Assembly: GCA_028288025.1 (NCBI GenBank)
Contig: JAQBOM010000020.1
Span: 223,087-287,086, forward strand
DNA: 64,000 bases
DNA from: Mucilaginibacter sp.
GTDB lineage: Bacteria; Bacteroidota; Bacteroidia; Sphingobacteriales; Sphingobacteriaceae
Direction: 5' to 3'
Part shown: positions 41,907 through 51,956 of the stretch, piece by piece
How the letters are laid out: each line of letters opens with the position of its first letter
Position numbering within the stretch: the stretch's first letter is position 1
The notes under the pieces: generated by a model
What the model was told of the DNA's origin: nothing
Database searches by the model: none
Seen by the model: the letters and a program-made list of their open reading frames with translations, nothing else
Translations under genes and position numbers: made by a program

Positions 41907-41918
41907 TCCTAAAAACTT

Positions 41919-41926
41919 TAAGTTTG
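41919..41926 (+). promoter_or_regulatory. -7 promoter element
   Basis: TAAGTTTG, exact TAnnTTTG match, 16 bp before the ATG at 41943. Confidence 0.55.
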
Positions 41927-41942
41927 TGCAAATACTTATTGC

Positions 41943-43058
41943 ATGAAAATCGAAACCATTGCCATACACGCCGGCAACCACATTGACGAAACGTCAAAAG
42001 CTGTAATACAACCCATTGTGCTGTCAACCACCTTTGAGCGCGCCGCCGACGGCACTTATCCCGGCGGGCATATTTACAGCCGGTCCAGCAACCCGAACCG
42101 TACCATGCTCGAAAATGTGTTTGCAAAGTTGGAAGGCGGGGCTGATGCAGCGGCATTTTCATCAGGCAACGCTGCGGGGATGGCCGTGTTCCAATCGCTG
42201 CCGCCCGGAACGCATATCATTGCGCCCGACGATATGTACCACGGACTTCGCAACCAGCTTAAAAATTTGTTCGCAGGTATACTGACCTTTGATTTTATAG
42301 ATGTAAATAACAGCCAGGTATTGCAAGCCCATATTAAAAGAGAGACAGGCTTAATATGGATAGAAACCCCATCGAACCCGCTGCTGAAGGTGACAGATAT
42401 AAAGATGGCGGTGGCCATTGCCAAAAAGCACGGCATAAAAGTAGCGTGCGATAACACCTTTGCCACGCCGGTGTGCCAGCAGCCGCTTGCCCTGGGCGCC
42501 GATTTAGTAATGCATTCCAGCACTAAATATTTCGGCGGGCACAGCGATTTAATGGGCGGCGCATTGATCACAAAGGAAAAAAGCGATTGGTGGCAAAAGA
42601 TCCGCCAGGTGCAGGAAATGGGCGGGGCAATACCTTCGCCAATGGATTGCTATATGCTGGTGCGGAGCATGAAAACATTGCCTTACCGCATGCGCGGGCA
42701 CATTCACAACGCGCAGTTGCTGGTTGATTTTTTGGAAAATCACCCGAAAGTTGAAAGTGTAATGTACCCCGGACTGCCCTCGCATCCGCAACACGAAATC
42801 GCGAAAGGCCAAATGCTCAGCTTTGGCGGCATGCTTTCGTTTTGCGTAAAAGGCGGCGAAACTGAGGCGAAACGGGTTATAAACGGCCTTAAACTGTTTA
42901 CACAGGCCACCAGCCTCGGTGGTGTTGAAAGCCTGATCGAACACCGCGCATCCGTTGAAGGGCCTGATACCAAAACACCATTCAATCTACTGCGCGTGTC
43001 CGTCGGCCTGGAGCATATTGATGATTTGACAGCTGATTTGACGCAGGCACTGGCTTAG
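41943..43058 (+). CDS. Trans-sulfuration enzyme (cystathionine gamma-synthase/lyase family)
   Basis: 371 residues, PLP-dependent Cys/Met metabolism family. The PLP-Lys is in HSSTKYFGGHSDLMGG; earlier signatures are YSRSSNPNRTMLENVFAKLE and IETPSNPLLKVTDI, and the C-terminus VSVGLEHIDDLTADL is standard. Whether it makes cystathionine (MetB) or cleaves it (MetC/CTH) cannot be read reliably. It is close to but not co-transcribed with the riboswitch-controlled met operon; it has its own promoter. Confidence 0.92.
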   Translation: MKIETIAIHAGNHIDETSKAVIQPIVLSTTFERAADGTYPGGHIYSRSSNPNRTMLENVFAKLEGGADAAAFSSGNAAGMAVFQSLPPGTHIIAPDDMYHGLRNQLKNLFAGILTFDFIDVNNSQVLQAHIKRETGLIWIETPSNPLLKVTDIKMAVAIAKKHGIKVACDNTFATPVCQQPLALGADLVMHSSTKYFGGHSDLMGGALITKEKSDWWQKIRQVQEMGGAIPSPMDCYMLVRSMKTLPYRMRGHIHNAQLLVDFLENHPKVESVMYPGLPSHPQHEIAKGQMLSFGGMLSFCVKGGETEAKRVINGLKLFTQATSLGGVESLIEHRASVEGPDTKTPFNLLRVSVGLEHIDDLTADLTQALA

Positions 43059-43142
43059 TGATCAGAGGTTGGAGGTTAGAAAGAATCATATACAGTTTCT
43101 TTTTTGTGCTAAAACTAATCTCCAATCTCTAACTTCTCTAAC
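43059..43142. repeat. Inverted repeat built on AGAGGTTGGAGGTTAG words
   Basis: AGAGGTTGGAGGTTAGA (left) pairs with TCTAACTTCTCTAACT and CTAATCTCCAATCTCT (right) between convergent genes. Confidence 0.65.
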
Positions 43143-43635
43143 TATACTTCATTGCTTCCTTACCTAAACCCCTTCTCAAAATACCGATCTGCCCAATGGT
43201 GTAAGCCTGGTGGTGGTTAATAAATGCCCATAACCCTGCTACCGTTTTAAAGAACGGCAACGGAAAATCCACCGGACTATTCAATGCTTCCTCGGGCACA
43301 TTTTCAAGCCCGGCACGTATTGCAGGAGCTAATTCATTCCATTTATTTCTGATCATCTCCAGGGTAGGCAGTTCGCTTTTTGGAGCATTCCGGTCTTCTT
43401 CTGTCTGGCCCGGGCCCGCTGAAAAATGATCAACCCAGGGAATAGTTACGGCAGCACCGCCGATACGGGCTAAATTTCTTTGCGCCCATAGTAAATGGCC
43501 GGCCAGCCACTTAACATTGTTCATAGGGTCGGCTACCTGTTTGTTAGACTCCGCGTCGCTGATATCGGCTGTCACATTGTTAAATAACACATTGTGCAGA
43601 TCATACTGGGCTAATAATACTGTTTTTGCTGACAT
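43138..43635 (-). CDS. DinB family protein
   Basis: 165 residues from the ATG at 43635. The longer frame to 43725 is not supported because it would add 30 residues without family resemblance. The DinB four-helix pattern is visible: MNNVKWLAGHLLWAQRNLAR near the N-terminal metal His, and a C-terminal WAFINHHQAYTIGQIGILRR with the remaining His. The reaction is unknown. Single gene, divergent from the SAM riboswitch operon. Confidence 0.85.
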   Translation of the reverse strand: MSAKTVLLAQYDLHNVLFNNVTADISDAESNKQVADPMNNVKWLAGHLLWAQRNLARIGGAAVTIPWVDHFSAGPGQTEEDRNAPKSELPTLEMIRNKWNELAPAIRAGLENVPEEALNSPVDFPLPFFKTVAGLWAFINHHQAYTIGQIGILRRGLGKEAMKYS

Positions 43636-43692
43636 GATTTGTTTAATTGATTTATACAAACGTATGGCTAAATAATGGTATCTGTTAGGGGT

Positions 43693-43713
43693 AATTACGC
43701 CAATGTAACGGGC
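43693..43713. repeat. 21-nt dispersed repeat, copy 2
   Basis: AATTACGCCAATGTAACGGG plus C, one mismatch from 10019-10039. Both copies lie in regions upstream of genes. Confidence 0.6.
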
Positions 43714-43728
43714 GGATAGCGACAAGAA

Positions 43729-43790
43729 TAGGCGAAAGATAAAAGGTGAAAGGCAAAACCTTTTACCCTTCGTCTTTTACCTTTCGCCTA
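43729..43790. repeat. Hairpin built on GGCGAAAGATAAAAGG words
   Basis: TAGGCGAAAGATAAAAGGTG is largely complementary to CGTCTTTTACCTTTCGCCTA. It lies between the divergent DinB gene and the riboswitch promoter region. Confidence 0.7.
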
Positions 43791-43890
43791 AAAAGAAAAA
43801 TTTAATTTGGTAATTACATCCTAAACGCTTTATCTTTGAAACAAAATTTGGTAGCAATACCATTGATCATTACCTCTGCAAAAGGTTTTG

Positions 43891-43999
43891 ATTTATAAAG
43901 AAGCGGCGAGAGATCAGGCTCAATGACCCGCTGGCAACCCTCCTAAGTGGGAGAAGGTGCCAATTCCTGTCCCGGCAAATAACCCCGGGGAATATAAAT
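43891..43999 (+). ncRNA. SAM-I riboswitch
   Basis: Conserved S-box core is present: AGAGATCAGGCTCAATGACC, GCTGGCAACC, then AGAAGGTGCCAATTCC. P1 is perfect (ATTTATA 43891-43897 with TATAAAT 43993-43999). The aptamer binds S-adenosylmethionine and should lower downstream expression when SAM is plentiful. It precedes two short leader ORFs and the metY-metX-hom operon. Confidence 0.93.
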
Positions 44000-44007
44000 T
44001 AACAACC

Positions 44008-44118
44008 ATGAAAAGTCTGATTTACAACATCCTTCAAAACATTTTTAAAGCCCGTAAAAGCGTAACGCCTGCTTATTGCTATAGTTATACCCAAAGCTAT
44101 ATGCGCCGCTGTTGTTGA
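44008..44118 (+). CDS. 36-residue Cys-ended leader ORF behind the SAM riboswitch
   Basis: ATG 8 bp after P1, 36 codons, TGA. It begins MKSLIYNILQNIFKARKS and ends TQSYMRRCC, so the last two sense codons before the stop are both Cys. I do not recognise a family. Position and Cys codons suggest a leader peptide whose translation could sense cysteine supply or couple the riboswitch to metY; this is inference. Confidence 0.55.
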   Translation: MKSLIYNILQNIFKARKSVTPAYCYSYTQSYMRRCC

Positions 44119-44148
44119 TGCTTTAACACGTTTCATTTTTTCTGTGTC

Positions 44149-44211
44149 ATGAAAAATACGTGTACCTGCAACGGGGTCTCATCGCTTTGTGCGACCAATC
44201 CATTAAAATAA
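44149..44211 (+). CDS. 20-residue second leader ORF with three Cys
   Basis: MKNTCTCNGVSSLCATNPLK then TAA, ending 22 bp before metY. Its start codon lies in a hairpin (ACACG-TTTCAT pairing with ATGAAA and CGTGT, 44126-44163). It could be chance, but two consecutive Cys-containing mini-ORFs in this position are notable. Confidence 0.35.
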   Translation: MKNTCTCNGVSSLCATNPLK

Positions 44212-44221
44212 TAATCATTAA

Positions 44222-45556
<1,335 letters not shown>

Positions 45557-45585
45557 ACCAACCGCGCACAAATGACTAATGACTA

Positions 45586-46644
45586 ATGACTAACACAGAA
45601 ATTTTTAAATATAAAAAGCCATTTAAGCTCGAATCCGGCAAACAGCTGCGGGAACTGGAAATAGGCTACAACACTTACGGAACCCTGAACAAAAACAGGG
45701 ATAACGTAGTGTGGGTATGCCACGCCCTTACCGCAAATTCGGATGTTTTCGACTGGTGGAAGGGCTTATTTGGTGCCAGCAACTATTTTAATCCCGATGA
45801 GCATTTTATTGTTTGCGCAAATATCCTTGGATCAGCTTATGGCAGCAGCAGTCCTTTGAGCATAAACCCGGTAACCGGGCAGCCTTATTATTTATCATTC
45901 CCACAAATTACAGTAAGGGATATGGTAAAAGCGCATCAGCTGCTGGCTGACCACCTGCAAATTCAAAACATCGAAATATTGCTGGGCGGTTCGCTGGGCG
46001 GACAACAGGCTATTGAGTGGGGAATTATGGAGCCGGAACGAATTAAGAACCTCATCCTGATCGCTACCAACGCACGCCATTCGCCGTGGGGTGTCGCGTT
46101 CAATGAATCCCAGCGTTTAGCCATCACCGCCGACCGGACTTTTTATGCCAATACACCTGATGGTGGCAAAAAGGGTTTAAAAGCAGCGCGCAGTATTGCC
46201 CTGCTCTCCTACCGCGGTTATAAAACGTATTCTATTACGCAGCAGGAAGAAAAGGACAACGTTGTCGACGATTTTCGTGCATCATCTTACCAAAACTACC
46301 AGGGCGAAAAACTGGTCAACCGGTTTAATGCCTATAGTTACTGGTTTTTGTCAAAAACCATGGATTCCCACAATGTGGGCCGAGGCAGGCATGGCATTGA
46401 AAAGGCTTTGAGCCTGATCAGGGCTCGCACGCTGGTAATTGGGATAAAGTCAGATGTGCTATTCCCAATTGAAGAGCAGCAGTACCTGTTCAGGCATATA
46501 CCCAAATCGGCTTTTGCCGAACTGGACACATTTTATGGCCACGATGGTTTTCTAATTGAAACACAAGCATTAACAAATATTATTACATCTTTTTTTAAGA
46601 CGGATGTAAAAGGAAAAATTATTGAATTGCAACGAACCGCATAA
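45586..46644 (+). CDS. metX: Homoserine O-acetyltransferase
   Basis: 352 residues, alpha/beta-hydrolase fold. The nucleophile is in LLGGSLGGQQAIEWG, the catalytic Asp in VIGIKSDVLFPIEEQ and the His in FYGHDGFLIE. HALTANSDVFDWW forms the oxyanion region. It acetylates homoserine to feed MetY. The start codon is the third of three ATGACTA heptamers; the first two open four-codon ORFs. Its stop overlaps the hom start (TAATG). Confidence 0.94.
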   Translation: MTNTEIFKYKKPFKLESGKQLRELEIGYNTYGTLNKNRDNVVWVCHALTANSDVFDWWKGLFGASNYFNPDEHFIVCANILGSAYGSSSPLSINPVTGQPYYLSFPQITVRDMVKAHQLLADHLQIQNIEILLGGSLGGQQAIEWGIMEPERIKNLILIATNARHSPWGVAFNESQRLAITADRTFYANTPDGGKKGLKAARSIALLSYRGYKTYSITQQEEKDNVVDDFRASSYQNYQGEKLVNRFNAYSYWFLSKTMDSHNVGRGRHGIEKALSLIRARTLVIGIKSDVLFPIEEQQYLFRHIPKSAFAELDTFYGHDGFLIETQALTNIITSFFKTDVKGKIIELQRTA

Positions 46645-47879
46645 TGAGTAAAAAATTAAATATTGGGCTTTTTGGCTTTGGCGTTGTTGGTCAGGGCCTG
46701 TATGATATCATCAAAACAAAACATCTCAACCTCGAGATCATTAAGATCGCAATAAAAGATCCGCATAAAGAGCGTTCGCTGCCTGCGCATTTGTTTACAA
46801 CCGATAAGGATGAACTGCTGAACAACCCGGAGATCAATACCATCGTCGAGCTGATCAATGATACCGAGGCCGCATTCGAAATTGTGTCAAGGGCATTAAG
46901 TTCAGGTAAAAATGTGGTATCATCCAGCAAAAAAATGATCGCGCTTCATTTAAACGAGTTAATTGAATTGCAGCATAAACATGGCACTTCGCTATTATAT
47001 GAAGGCGCTGTTTGCGGCAGTATACCGATCATTCGCAACCTGGAAGAATACTATGATAACGAACTGCTGCATTCCATAAGCGGGATTTTTAACGGGTCGT
47101 CTAATTATATCCTGTCAAAAGGGTTTAATGAGAATATGGATTATGATACCGCGTTGCGCCAGGCGCAGGATCTTGGTTTTGCAGAAACCGACCCCACAAG
47201 TGATGTAGGCGGTTTTGATGCCAAGTATAAACTGGTTATTGCCGCGGCCCATGCTTACGGCGTGGTTGTAAACCCGGACGATGTATTTAACTTGGGGATA
47301 CAAAACCTGTCGGCCAGCGACATCCAGTATGCACGCGAGAAAAATTTAAAGATCAAGCTGGTACCTATTGCCAAAGAGCTGGACGACCGCCATGTGGCTT
47401 TATTCGTATTGCCCAAGTTTGTAAACGAAAATGAATTTTTATACAATGTTGAATACGAATACAACGGGGTAATTGTACAGGCCGCGTTTGCCGATCAGCA
47501 ATTCTTTTTCGGTAAAGGCGCCGGCGGGCATCCGACAGGATCGGCCGTATTATCAGATATTGCCGCATTACGATATGATTATCAATATGAATATAAGAAA
47601 GCCAAGGAGTCCAAAGGGCTAAATTTTACCAACAATATTGAGCTCAATGTATACCTAAGGTATGAGAATGAAGGCCTGGTTACAGCTTTAAACTTCGCGC
47701 ATATTCACGAACGGTATTATTCCGGCAATTACAAGTTTGTTATCGGGAAGATCAACCTTCAAAACCTGGTCGAAAACCAGCAGCTTATAGCCAATAATAA
47801 CGCTTTTGTTGCTTTTGCAGATCAGCTTGCTGGGGTTACCCTGGCTGCGGAAGTAAAACAAGCCGCCGAAGTTTTTTGA
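46644..47879 (+). CDS. hom: Homoserine dehydrogenase
   Basis: 411 residues. The NAD(P) motif GLFGFGVVGQGLYDI opens the chain. Catalytic-domain segments are YEGAVCGSIPIIRNLEEYYD, GIFNGSSNYILSKGF and ETDPTSDVGGFDAKYKL. No aspartokinase fusion is present. It reduces aspartate semialdehyde to homoserine, so the operon runs homoserine to acetylhomoserine to homocysteine under one SAM-sensing leader. The C-terminal ~70 residues are less conserved. Confidence 0.94.
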   Translation: MSKKLNIGLFGFGVVGQGLYDIIKTKHLNLEIIKIAIKDPHKERSLPAHLFTTDKDELLNNPEINTIVELINDTEAAFEIVSRALSSGKNVVSSSKKMIALHLNELIELQHKHGTSLLYEGAVCGSIPIIRNLEEYYDNELLHSISGIFNGSSNYILSKGFNENMDYDTALRQAQDLGFAETDPTSDVGGFDAKYKLVIAAAHAYGVVVNPDDVFNLGIQNLSASDIQYAREKNLKIKLVPIAKELDDRHVALFVLPKFVNENEFLYNVEYEYNGVIVQAAFADQQFFFGKGAGGHPTGSAVLSDIAALRYDYQYEYKKAKESKGLNFTNNIELNVYLRYENEGLVTALNFAHIHERYYSGNYKFVIGKINLQNLVENQQLIANNNAFVAFADQLAGVTLAAEVKQAAEVF

Positions 47880-47909
47880 TATTATTTTTTTGATTGTTTT
47901 TAGTTTTTT

Positions 47910-47936
47910 AAAACGGTCCTGCAAAGGGCCTTTTTA
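47910..47936 (+). terminator. Terminator of the met operon
   Basis: GGTCC-TGCAAA-GGGCC with flanking A/T runs, TTTTT following, 31 bp after the hom stop. Confidence 0.75.
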
Positions 47937-47974
47937 GTTTGCGTTTATCAGCATCCCTTTTTCAGACGGTTTAC

Positions 47975-47982
47975 TATCTTTG
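47975..47982 (+). promoter_or_regulatory. -7 promoter element of the GT87-like gene
   Basis: TATCTTTG, exact TAnnTTTG, 19 bp before the chosen TTG start at 48002. Confidence 0.55.
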
Positions 47983-48001
47983 CGGTTTAAGCCAATTACT
48001 A

Positions 48002-49180
48002 TTGAAGTCGAAACTCGCCAGGCTCATTACCAACAAACCCTTTGTATTAACGCTGTACTTTGGCCTGAGTTTATTTGCTGTTGTAAAAAGCGTTATCGTG
48101 AATCATATTCATAATAACTACTTTGTTTATAAGTACGGCTTTATCAATGTCATACATCAGTACACCACATTTGGACCGCAGCCTGAACACTTTAATGATC
48201 TGTACCACTATGGCCCGGTATTCGCATTGGTGATGGCTCCTTTTGCCCTATTGCCCGACGGTTTAGGTGTAATTCTATGGGTGATGTTTAATGCCTGGGT
48301 TTTATATTTAGCCATAAAGGCATTACCCCTAAAAAAAGATCATTACCTCATTATTTTATTGATATGCGCCCACGAGCTCATGACATCCTCATCCAATGTG
48401 GAAATAAACCCATTGATTGGTGCCTTAATCATTCTAAGTTTCATATTTATTCGCGACAAAAAAGATTTCTGGGCCGCCCTGATGATCGTTTTAGGGACGT
48501 TTATAAAATTGTATGGCATTGTTGGGCTGGCTTTTTTCTTCCTTTCTAAAGATAAGCTGAAATTTATTGGGGGATTAGTGTTTTGGTCGATAGTATTGTT
48601 TTTATTGCCGATGGCGATTTCCTCGTCGTCTTATATCCTACGAACCTATCACGATTGGTATGGCGACCTTATCACAAAAAACCTGAATAACATTGGCCAC
48701 AGCATGCAGGATATCTCCGTTATGGGGCTTATCAGGAATATTTTTAACTACCCCCAACTGTCAAATATTACCGTGATCATTCCGGGCATTCTGCTCTTTG
48801 CACTCTGGTATTTACAGGTAAAATATTATCATGTGCTGGCCTATCAATTACTGTTGCTGGCATCAACATTGATTTTTGTAATCATTTTCAGCAGCTCGTC
48901 TGAATCGCCGACATATATCATTGCTTTTGCAGGCGTTGCTATCTGGTTTATAAACCTCAACCGTCCGGTTACACCTTTGGAAATATTTTTATTTGTATTC
49001 GCGCTTTTAATAACCAGCCTCTCGCCATCCGATCTGTTCCCACGGTATATAAAAATGCATTATGTGGTGCCTTATAAATTAAAAGCGCTCCCCTGCCTGC
49101 TGATTTGGCTAAAGATCATTTATGAGATGTTAACAAGGAAGTTTGAAGACGATAAGTTATTTCGAAAAGTCGTTAATTAA
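48002..49180 (+). CDS. GT87-like polyprenyl-phosphate-mannose-type membrane glycosyltransferase
   Basis: About 392 residues with a TTG start at 48002, chosen because the consensus promoter at 47975-47982 lies inside the longer open frame (TTG 47939), which also abuts the met-operon terminator. Around ten membrane helices alternate with short loops. The first loop FGPQPEHFNDLYHYGPVFALVMAPFAL has the acidic/aromatic pattern of DUF2029/GT87 enzymes, which use lipid-linked sugars at the periplasmic face. Acceptor unknown. Confidence 0.75.
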   Translation: MKSKLARLITNKPFVLTLYFGLSLFAVVKSVIVNHIHNNYFVYKYGFINVIHQYTTFGPQPEHFNDLYHYGPVFALVMAPFALLPDGLGVILWVMFNAWVLYLAIKALPLKKDHYLIILLICAHELMTSSSNVEINPLIGALIILSFIFIRDKKDFWAALMIVLGTFIKLYGIVGLAFFFLSKDKLKFIGGLVFWSIVLFLLPMAISSSSYILRTYHDWYGDLITKNLNNIGHSMQDISVMGLIRNIFNYPQLSNITVIIPGILLFALWYLQVKYYHVLAYQLLLLASTLIFVIIFSSSSESPTYIIAFAGVAIWFINLNRPVTPLEIFLFVFALLITSLSPSDLFPRYIKMHYVVPYKLKALPCLLIWLKIIYEMLTRKFEDDKLFRKVVN

Positions 49181-49306
49181 TACATGTCTTATAAGCGATA
49201 GCGTTGCGCAGTTATCACTTGTTTACGCCTTGCATGCGACAAGTTTGCTTCGTTCCCGAATAAATTCGCGACAGGCTGTTCCTCCTCGCAAATCTTAGCA
49301 ACTGGT

Positions 49307-50665
49307 TTAAATTTCTCTGGCCGGATCCCAATTCTCCAAATAATCAGCCACCTTCTTCACAAACATTCCGCCTAATGCCCCGTCCACCACACGGTGGTCG
49401 TACGATAATGACAAAAACATCATGTGACGGATGCCAATATAATCACCCTGCGGGGTTTCAATTACCGCGGGTTTTTTCCTGATGGCGCCAACCGCTAAAA
49501 TGGCTACCTGCGGCTGATTGATAATCGGGGTTCCCATTACATTGCCAAATGAGCCTACGTTTGTTATAGTAAACGTGCCCCCCTGTACATCGTCCGGCTT
49601 AAGGGCATTGTTCCTGGCCCGGTTTGCCAGATCGTTCACTGCCTTGGTAATGCCAACAAGATTCAGTTGATCGGCCTTTTTTATTACCGGAACAATAAGG
49701 TTGCCGCTGGGCAGAGCGGTTGCCATGCTGATATTGATATCTTTCTTTTTAATGATCTGGGTGCCGCTAACCGAAATATTGATCATTGGCAGATCTTTTA
49801 TCGCTTTTACAACCGCCTCTATAAAAAGAGGGGTAAAAGTTATCTTTTCGCCTTCGCGCTTTTCAAAACTGTTTTTAATTTTTTCGCGCCATAAAACCAT
49901 GTTGGTTACATCAGCCTCAACAAATGAGGTGACGTGCGCCGAGGTTTGCTTGCTCATAACCATATGGTCGGCTATTAAACGGCGCATCCTGTCCATTTCA
50001 ATGATCTCATCGCCACCCGAAACTGATTTGACTTCAGCCTTAGGACTATCCGCGAATGGTTCGCTAATCGGAGCTGGTTTTGCCGAATTCGGCGTACCAT
50101 TTTGCGTTAACGGGCCTTGTTGCCCCTTACTTTGTATATAGTTTAACAGGTCGTCCTTTGTCAACCGCCCCTCTGCTCCTCTTCCTTGTATTTGATCCAG
50201 TTCCGCATTGCTTATGCCTTCCTGCGCTGCTATGTTTCTCACCAAAGGCGAATAAAACCGCTGGGAGGTTTTGTCTGCCGGTGCAGGCGCACTTTTCTGC
50301 TCAAGCTCTTCTATAAAAGGAACTTGTTCGTTTTGCTCACTGGCGAGTTCCGGGACATTGTTTTGTTCCGATGAAAAACCGGCTGGTGCTTCATGGGTAT
50401 CTTGTTGTTTTACTTCTTCAGCCTCACCCGTTTCAATGATCGCAATAACTGCCCCAACCTGGGCTACATCGTTATCCTTAAAAAGCTGTTCAACCAATTT
50501 TCCCGATACCGGCGACGGAACTTCCGAATCAACCTTATCAGTGGCAATTTCCATTATTGTATCGTCAACCTCAATATGATCTCCTGGCTTTTTAGTCCAT
50601 TTGATTATAGTTGCTTCAGCAACGCTTTCCCCCATCTTTGGCAGTAAAAGTTTATATTGGGCCAT
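49307..50665 (-). CDS. Dihydrolipoamide acyltransferase (E2) of a 2-oxo acid dehydrogenase
   Basis: 452 residues. The N-terminal lipoyl domain has Lys44 in EIATDKVDSEVPSPVSG, then an Ala/Pro/Gln-rich linker, the E1/E3-binding domain (SPLVRNIAAQEGISNAELDQ, near 133-170) and the catalytic domain with SYDHRVVDGALGG at the C-terminus. Single lipoyl domain and length resemble branched-chain or general E2. The E1 and E3 genes are not adjacent. It moves acyl groups from lipoamide to CoA. Confidence 0.93.
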   Translation of the reverse strand: MAQYKLLLPKMGESVAEATIIKWTKKPGDHIEVDDTIMEIATDKVDSEVPSPVSGKLVEQLFKDNDVAQVGAVIAIIETGEAEEVKQQDTHEAPAGFSSEQNNVPELASEQNEQVPFIEELEQKSAPAPADKTSQRFYSPLVRNIAAQEGISNAELDQIQGRGAEGRLTKDDLLNYIQSKGQQGPLTQNGTPNSAKPAPISEPFADSPKAEVKSVSGGDEIIEMDRMRRLIADHMVMSKQTSAHVTSFVEADVTNMVLWREKIKNSFEKREGEKITFTPLFIEAVVKAIKDLPMINISVSGTQIIKKKDINISMATALPSGNLIVPVIKKADQLNLVGITKAVNDLANRARNNALKPDDVQGGTFTITNVGSFGNVMGTPIINQPQVAILAVGAIRKKPAVIETPQGDYIGIRHMMFLSLSYDHRVVDGALGGMFVKKVADYLENWDPAREI

Positions 50666-50707
50666 AAGTAATTTTATAATTGACGGTCAAAATTACCCAT
50701 TTTGTTC

Positions 50708-51955
50708 TCATTTCTCTTGTTCGTGCAGTAAATTATTTAATAACCCCAGGGCCGCGGTAGCACTTCTTTCAATGTTTTGCTGCCGCTTATTTCCAAATGT
50801 GAATTTCCTGACCACTAATTTCTGTAATGATGCCACAGCAATCCAAACTGTCCCAACGGGCTTTTCCGCAGTTCCGCCATCCGGGCCGGCAATACCGGTT
50901 ACGGCAATGGCGTAGTCTGATTTAAATTTCGACAACGCGCCCTGTACCATCTCAGTGGCCGTTTCCTCGCTTACAGCGCCAAAGTTCAAAAGAGTGTCCG
51001 GTTTTACACCTAAAATACTCTCCTTCAGTTCGTATGAGTAAGAAATTGCTCCGCCAAAAAACACTTTCGACGAACCCGGATGTTGCGTAAAATGTTGCGA
51101 TATATACCCGCCGGTACAGCTTTCAGCAACCGATAAGGTCAAACCCCTTGCTGCCATAAAATTGAGTATGGCTTTTTCAATGGGTATATCCTCTTCGGCA
51201 GCCACCGCCTTGCCAACGCGCCCGACGATCTTAGCCGCAAATTCATTTAGTTTATTCGATACCAGGTCTTTATCATCACCATACCCGCTCAACCGCAGCC
51301 TAACCTGCCCGGGTTTTGGTAAATAGGCCAGCTTGATAAATGGAGGGAGCGAATCTTCAATATCGGCAATACGCTCAGCCAGGAACGACTCCCCCTCGCC
51401 CACTGTTAAAATGGTTTTGTGGATAATAAACGGAAGTTTTAACGACGATTTTAATTTTGGCAATACATCCTCTTCCATCATGTACATCATTTCATGAGGC
51501 ACGCCGGGCATCGAAATGTATATTTTCCCATCAACATTAAACCACATGCCTGGTGCTGTGCCGTTTTTATTTAGAATAACCTCGCAATTTTCAGGCACTT
51601 GTGCCTGCAGTCGGTTTACCTCCAGCAACGGCCGCTTATATTTCGCAAAAATATTCACAACGTTAGCCAGTGCTTCTTTATTATCGACCATGGCAACACC
51701 AAAGTAGTCGGCAATTGTCTTCTTTGTAATATCATCCTTTGTTGGGCCAAGGCCACCGGTAATTAAAATAATATCGACCCGGCTGCTCGCTTCAGCCAAT
51801 GCCGTTAAAATATGCTGCCGCTCATCGGACACCGACGAGATTTGCTTTACGCGGATACCAATATTATTCAGCTCGCGGGCCATCCATGCCGAGTTGGTAT
51901 CAACAATCTGCCCGATAAGTATTTCATCCCCAATAGTAATTATTTCCGCAAGCAT
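50708..51955 (-). CDS. cinA: CinA family protein (competence/damage-inducible)
   Basis: 415 residues. N-terminal MoCF-like domain with ITIGDEILIGQIVDTNSAWMA and ILITGGLGPTKDDITKK; C-terminal CinA domain with SVAESCTGGYISQHFTQHPGS and VTGIAGPDGGTAEKPVGTVW. The full-length two-domain form usually has ADP-ribose pyrophosphatase and nicotinamide-mononucleotide deamidase activity, in NAD recycling. It starts 1 bp after the LptD-like gene ends and precedes the E2 gene by 42 bp. Confidence 0.93.
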   Translation of the reverse strand: MLAEIITIGDEILIGQIVDTNSAWMARELNNIGIRVKQISSVSDERQHILTALAEASSRVDIILITGGLGPTKDDITKKTIADYFGVAMVDNKEALANVVNIFAKYKRPLLEVNRLQAQVPENCEVILNKNGTAPGMWFNVDGKIYISMPGVPHEMMYMMEEDVLPKLKSSLKLPFIIHKTILTVGEGESFLAERIADIEDSLPPFIKLAYLPKPGQVRLRLSGYGDDKDLVSNKLNEFAAKIVGRVGKAVAAEEDIPIEKAILNFMAARGLTLSVAESCTGGYISQHFTQHPGSSKVFFGGAISYSYELKESILGVKPDTLLNFGAVSEETATEMVQGALSKFKSDYAIAVTGIAGPDGGTAEKPVGTVWIAVASLQKLVVRKFTFGNKRQQNIERSATAALGLLNNLLHEQEK

Positions 51956-51956
51956 C

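Noticed and set aside
41823..41981. N-terminal extension of MqnE
   Set aside because: It would translate the palindrome and the promoter region and lacks family similarity.
42074..42571. 165-codon frame antisense to the trans-sulfuration enzyme
   Set aside because: It is fully inside a conserved PLP enzyme gene with no recognisable domain.
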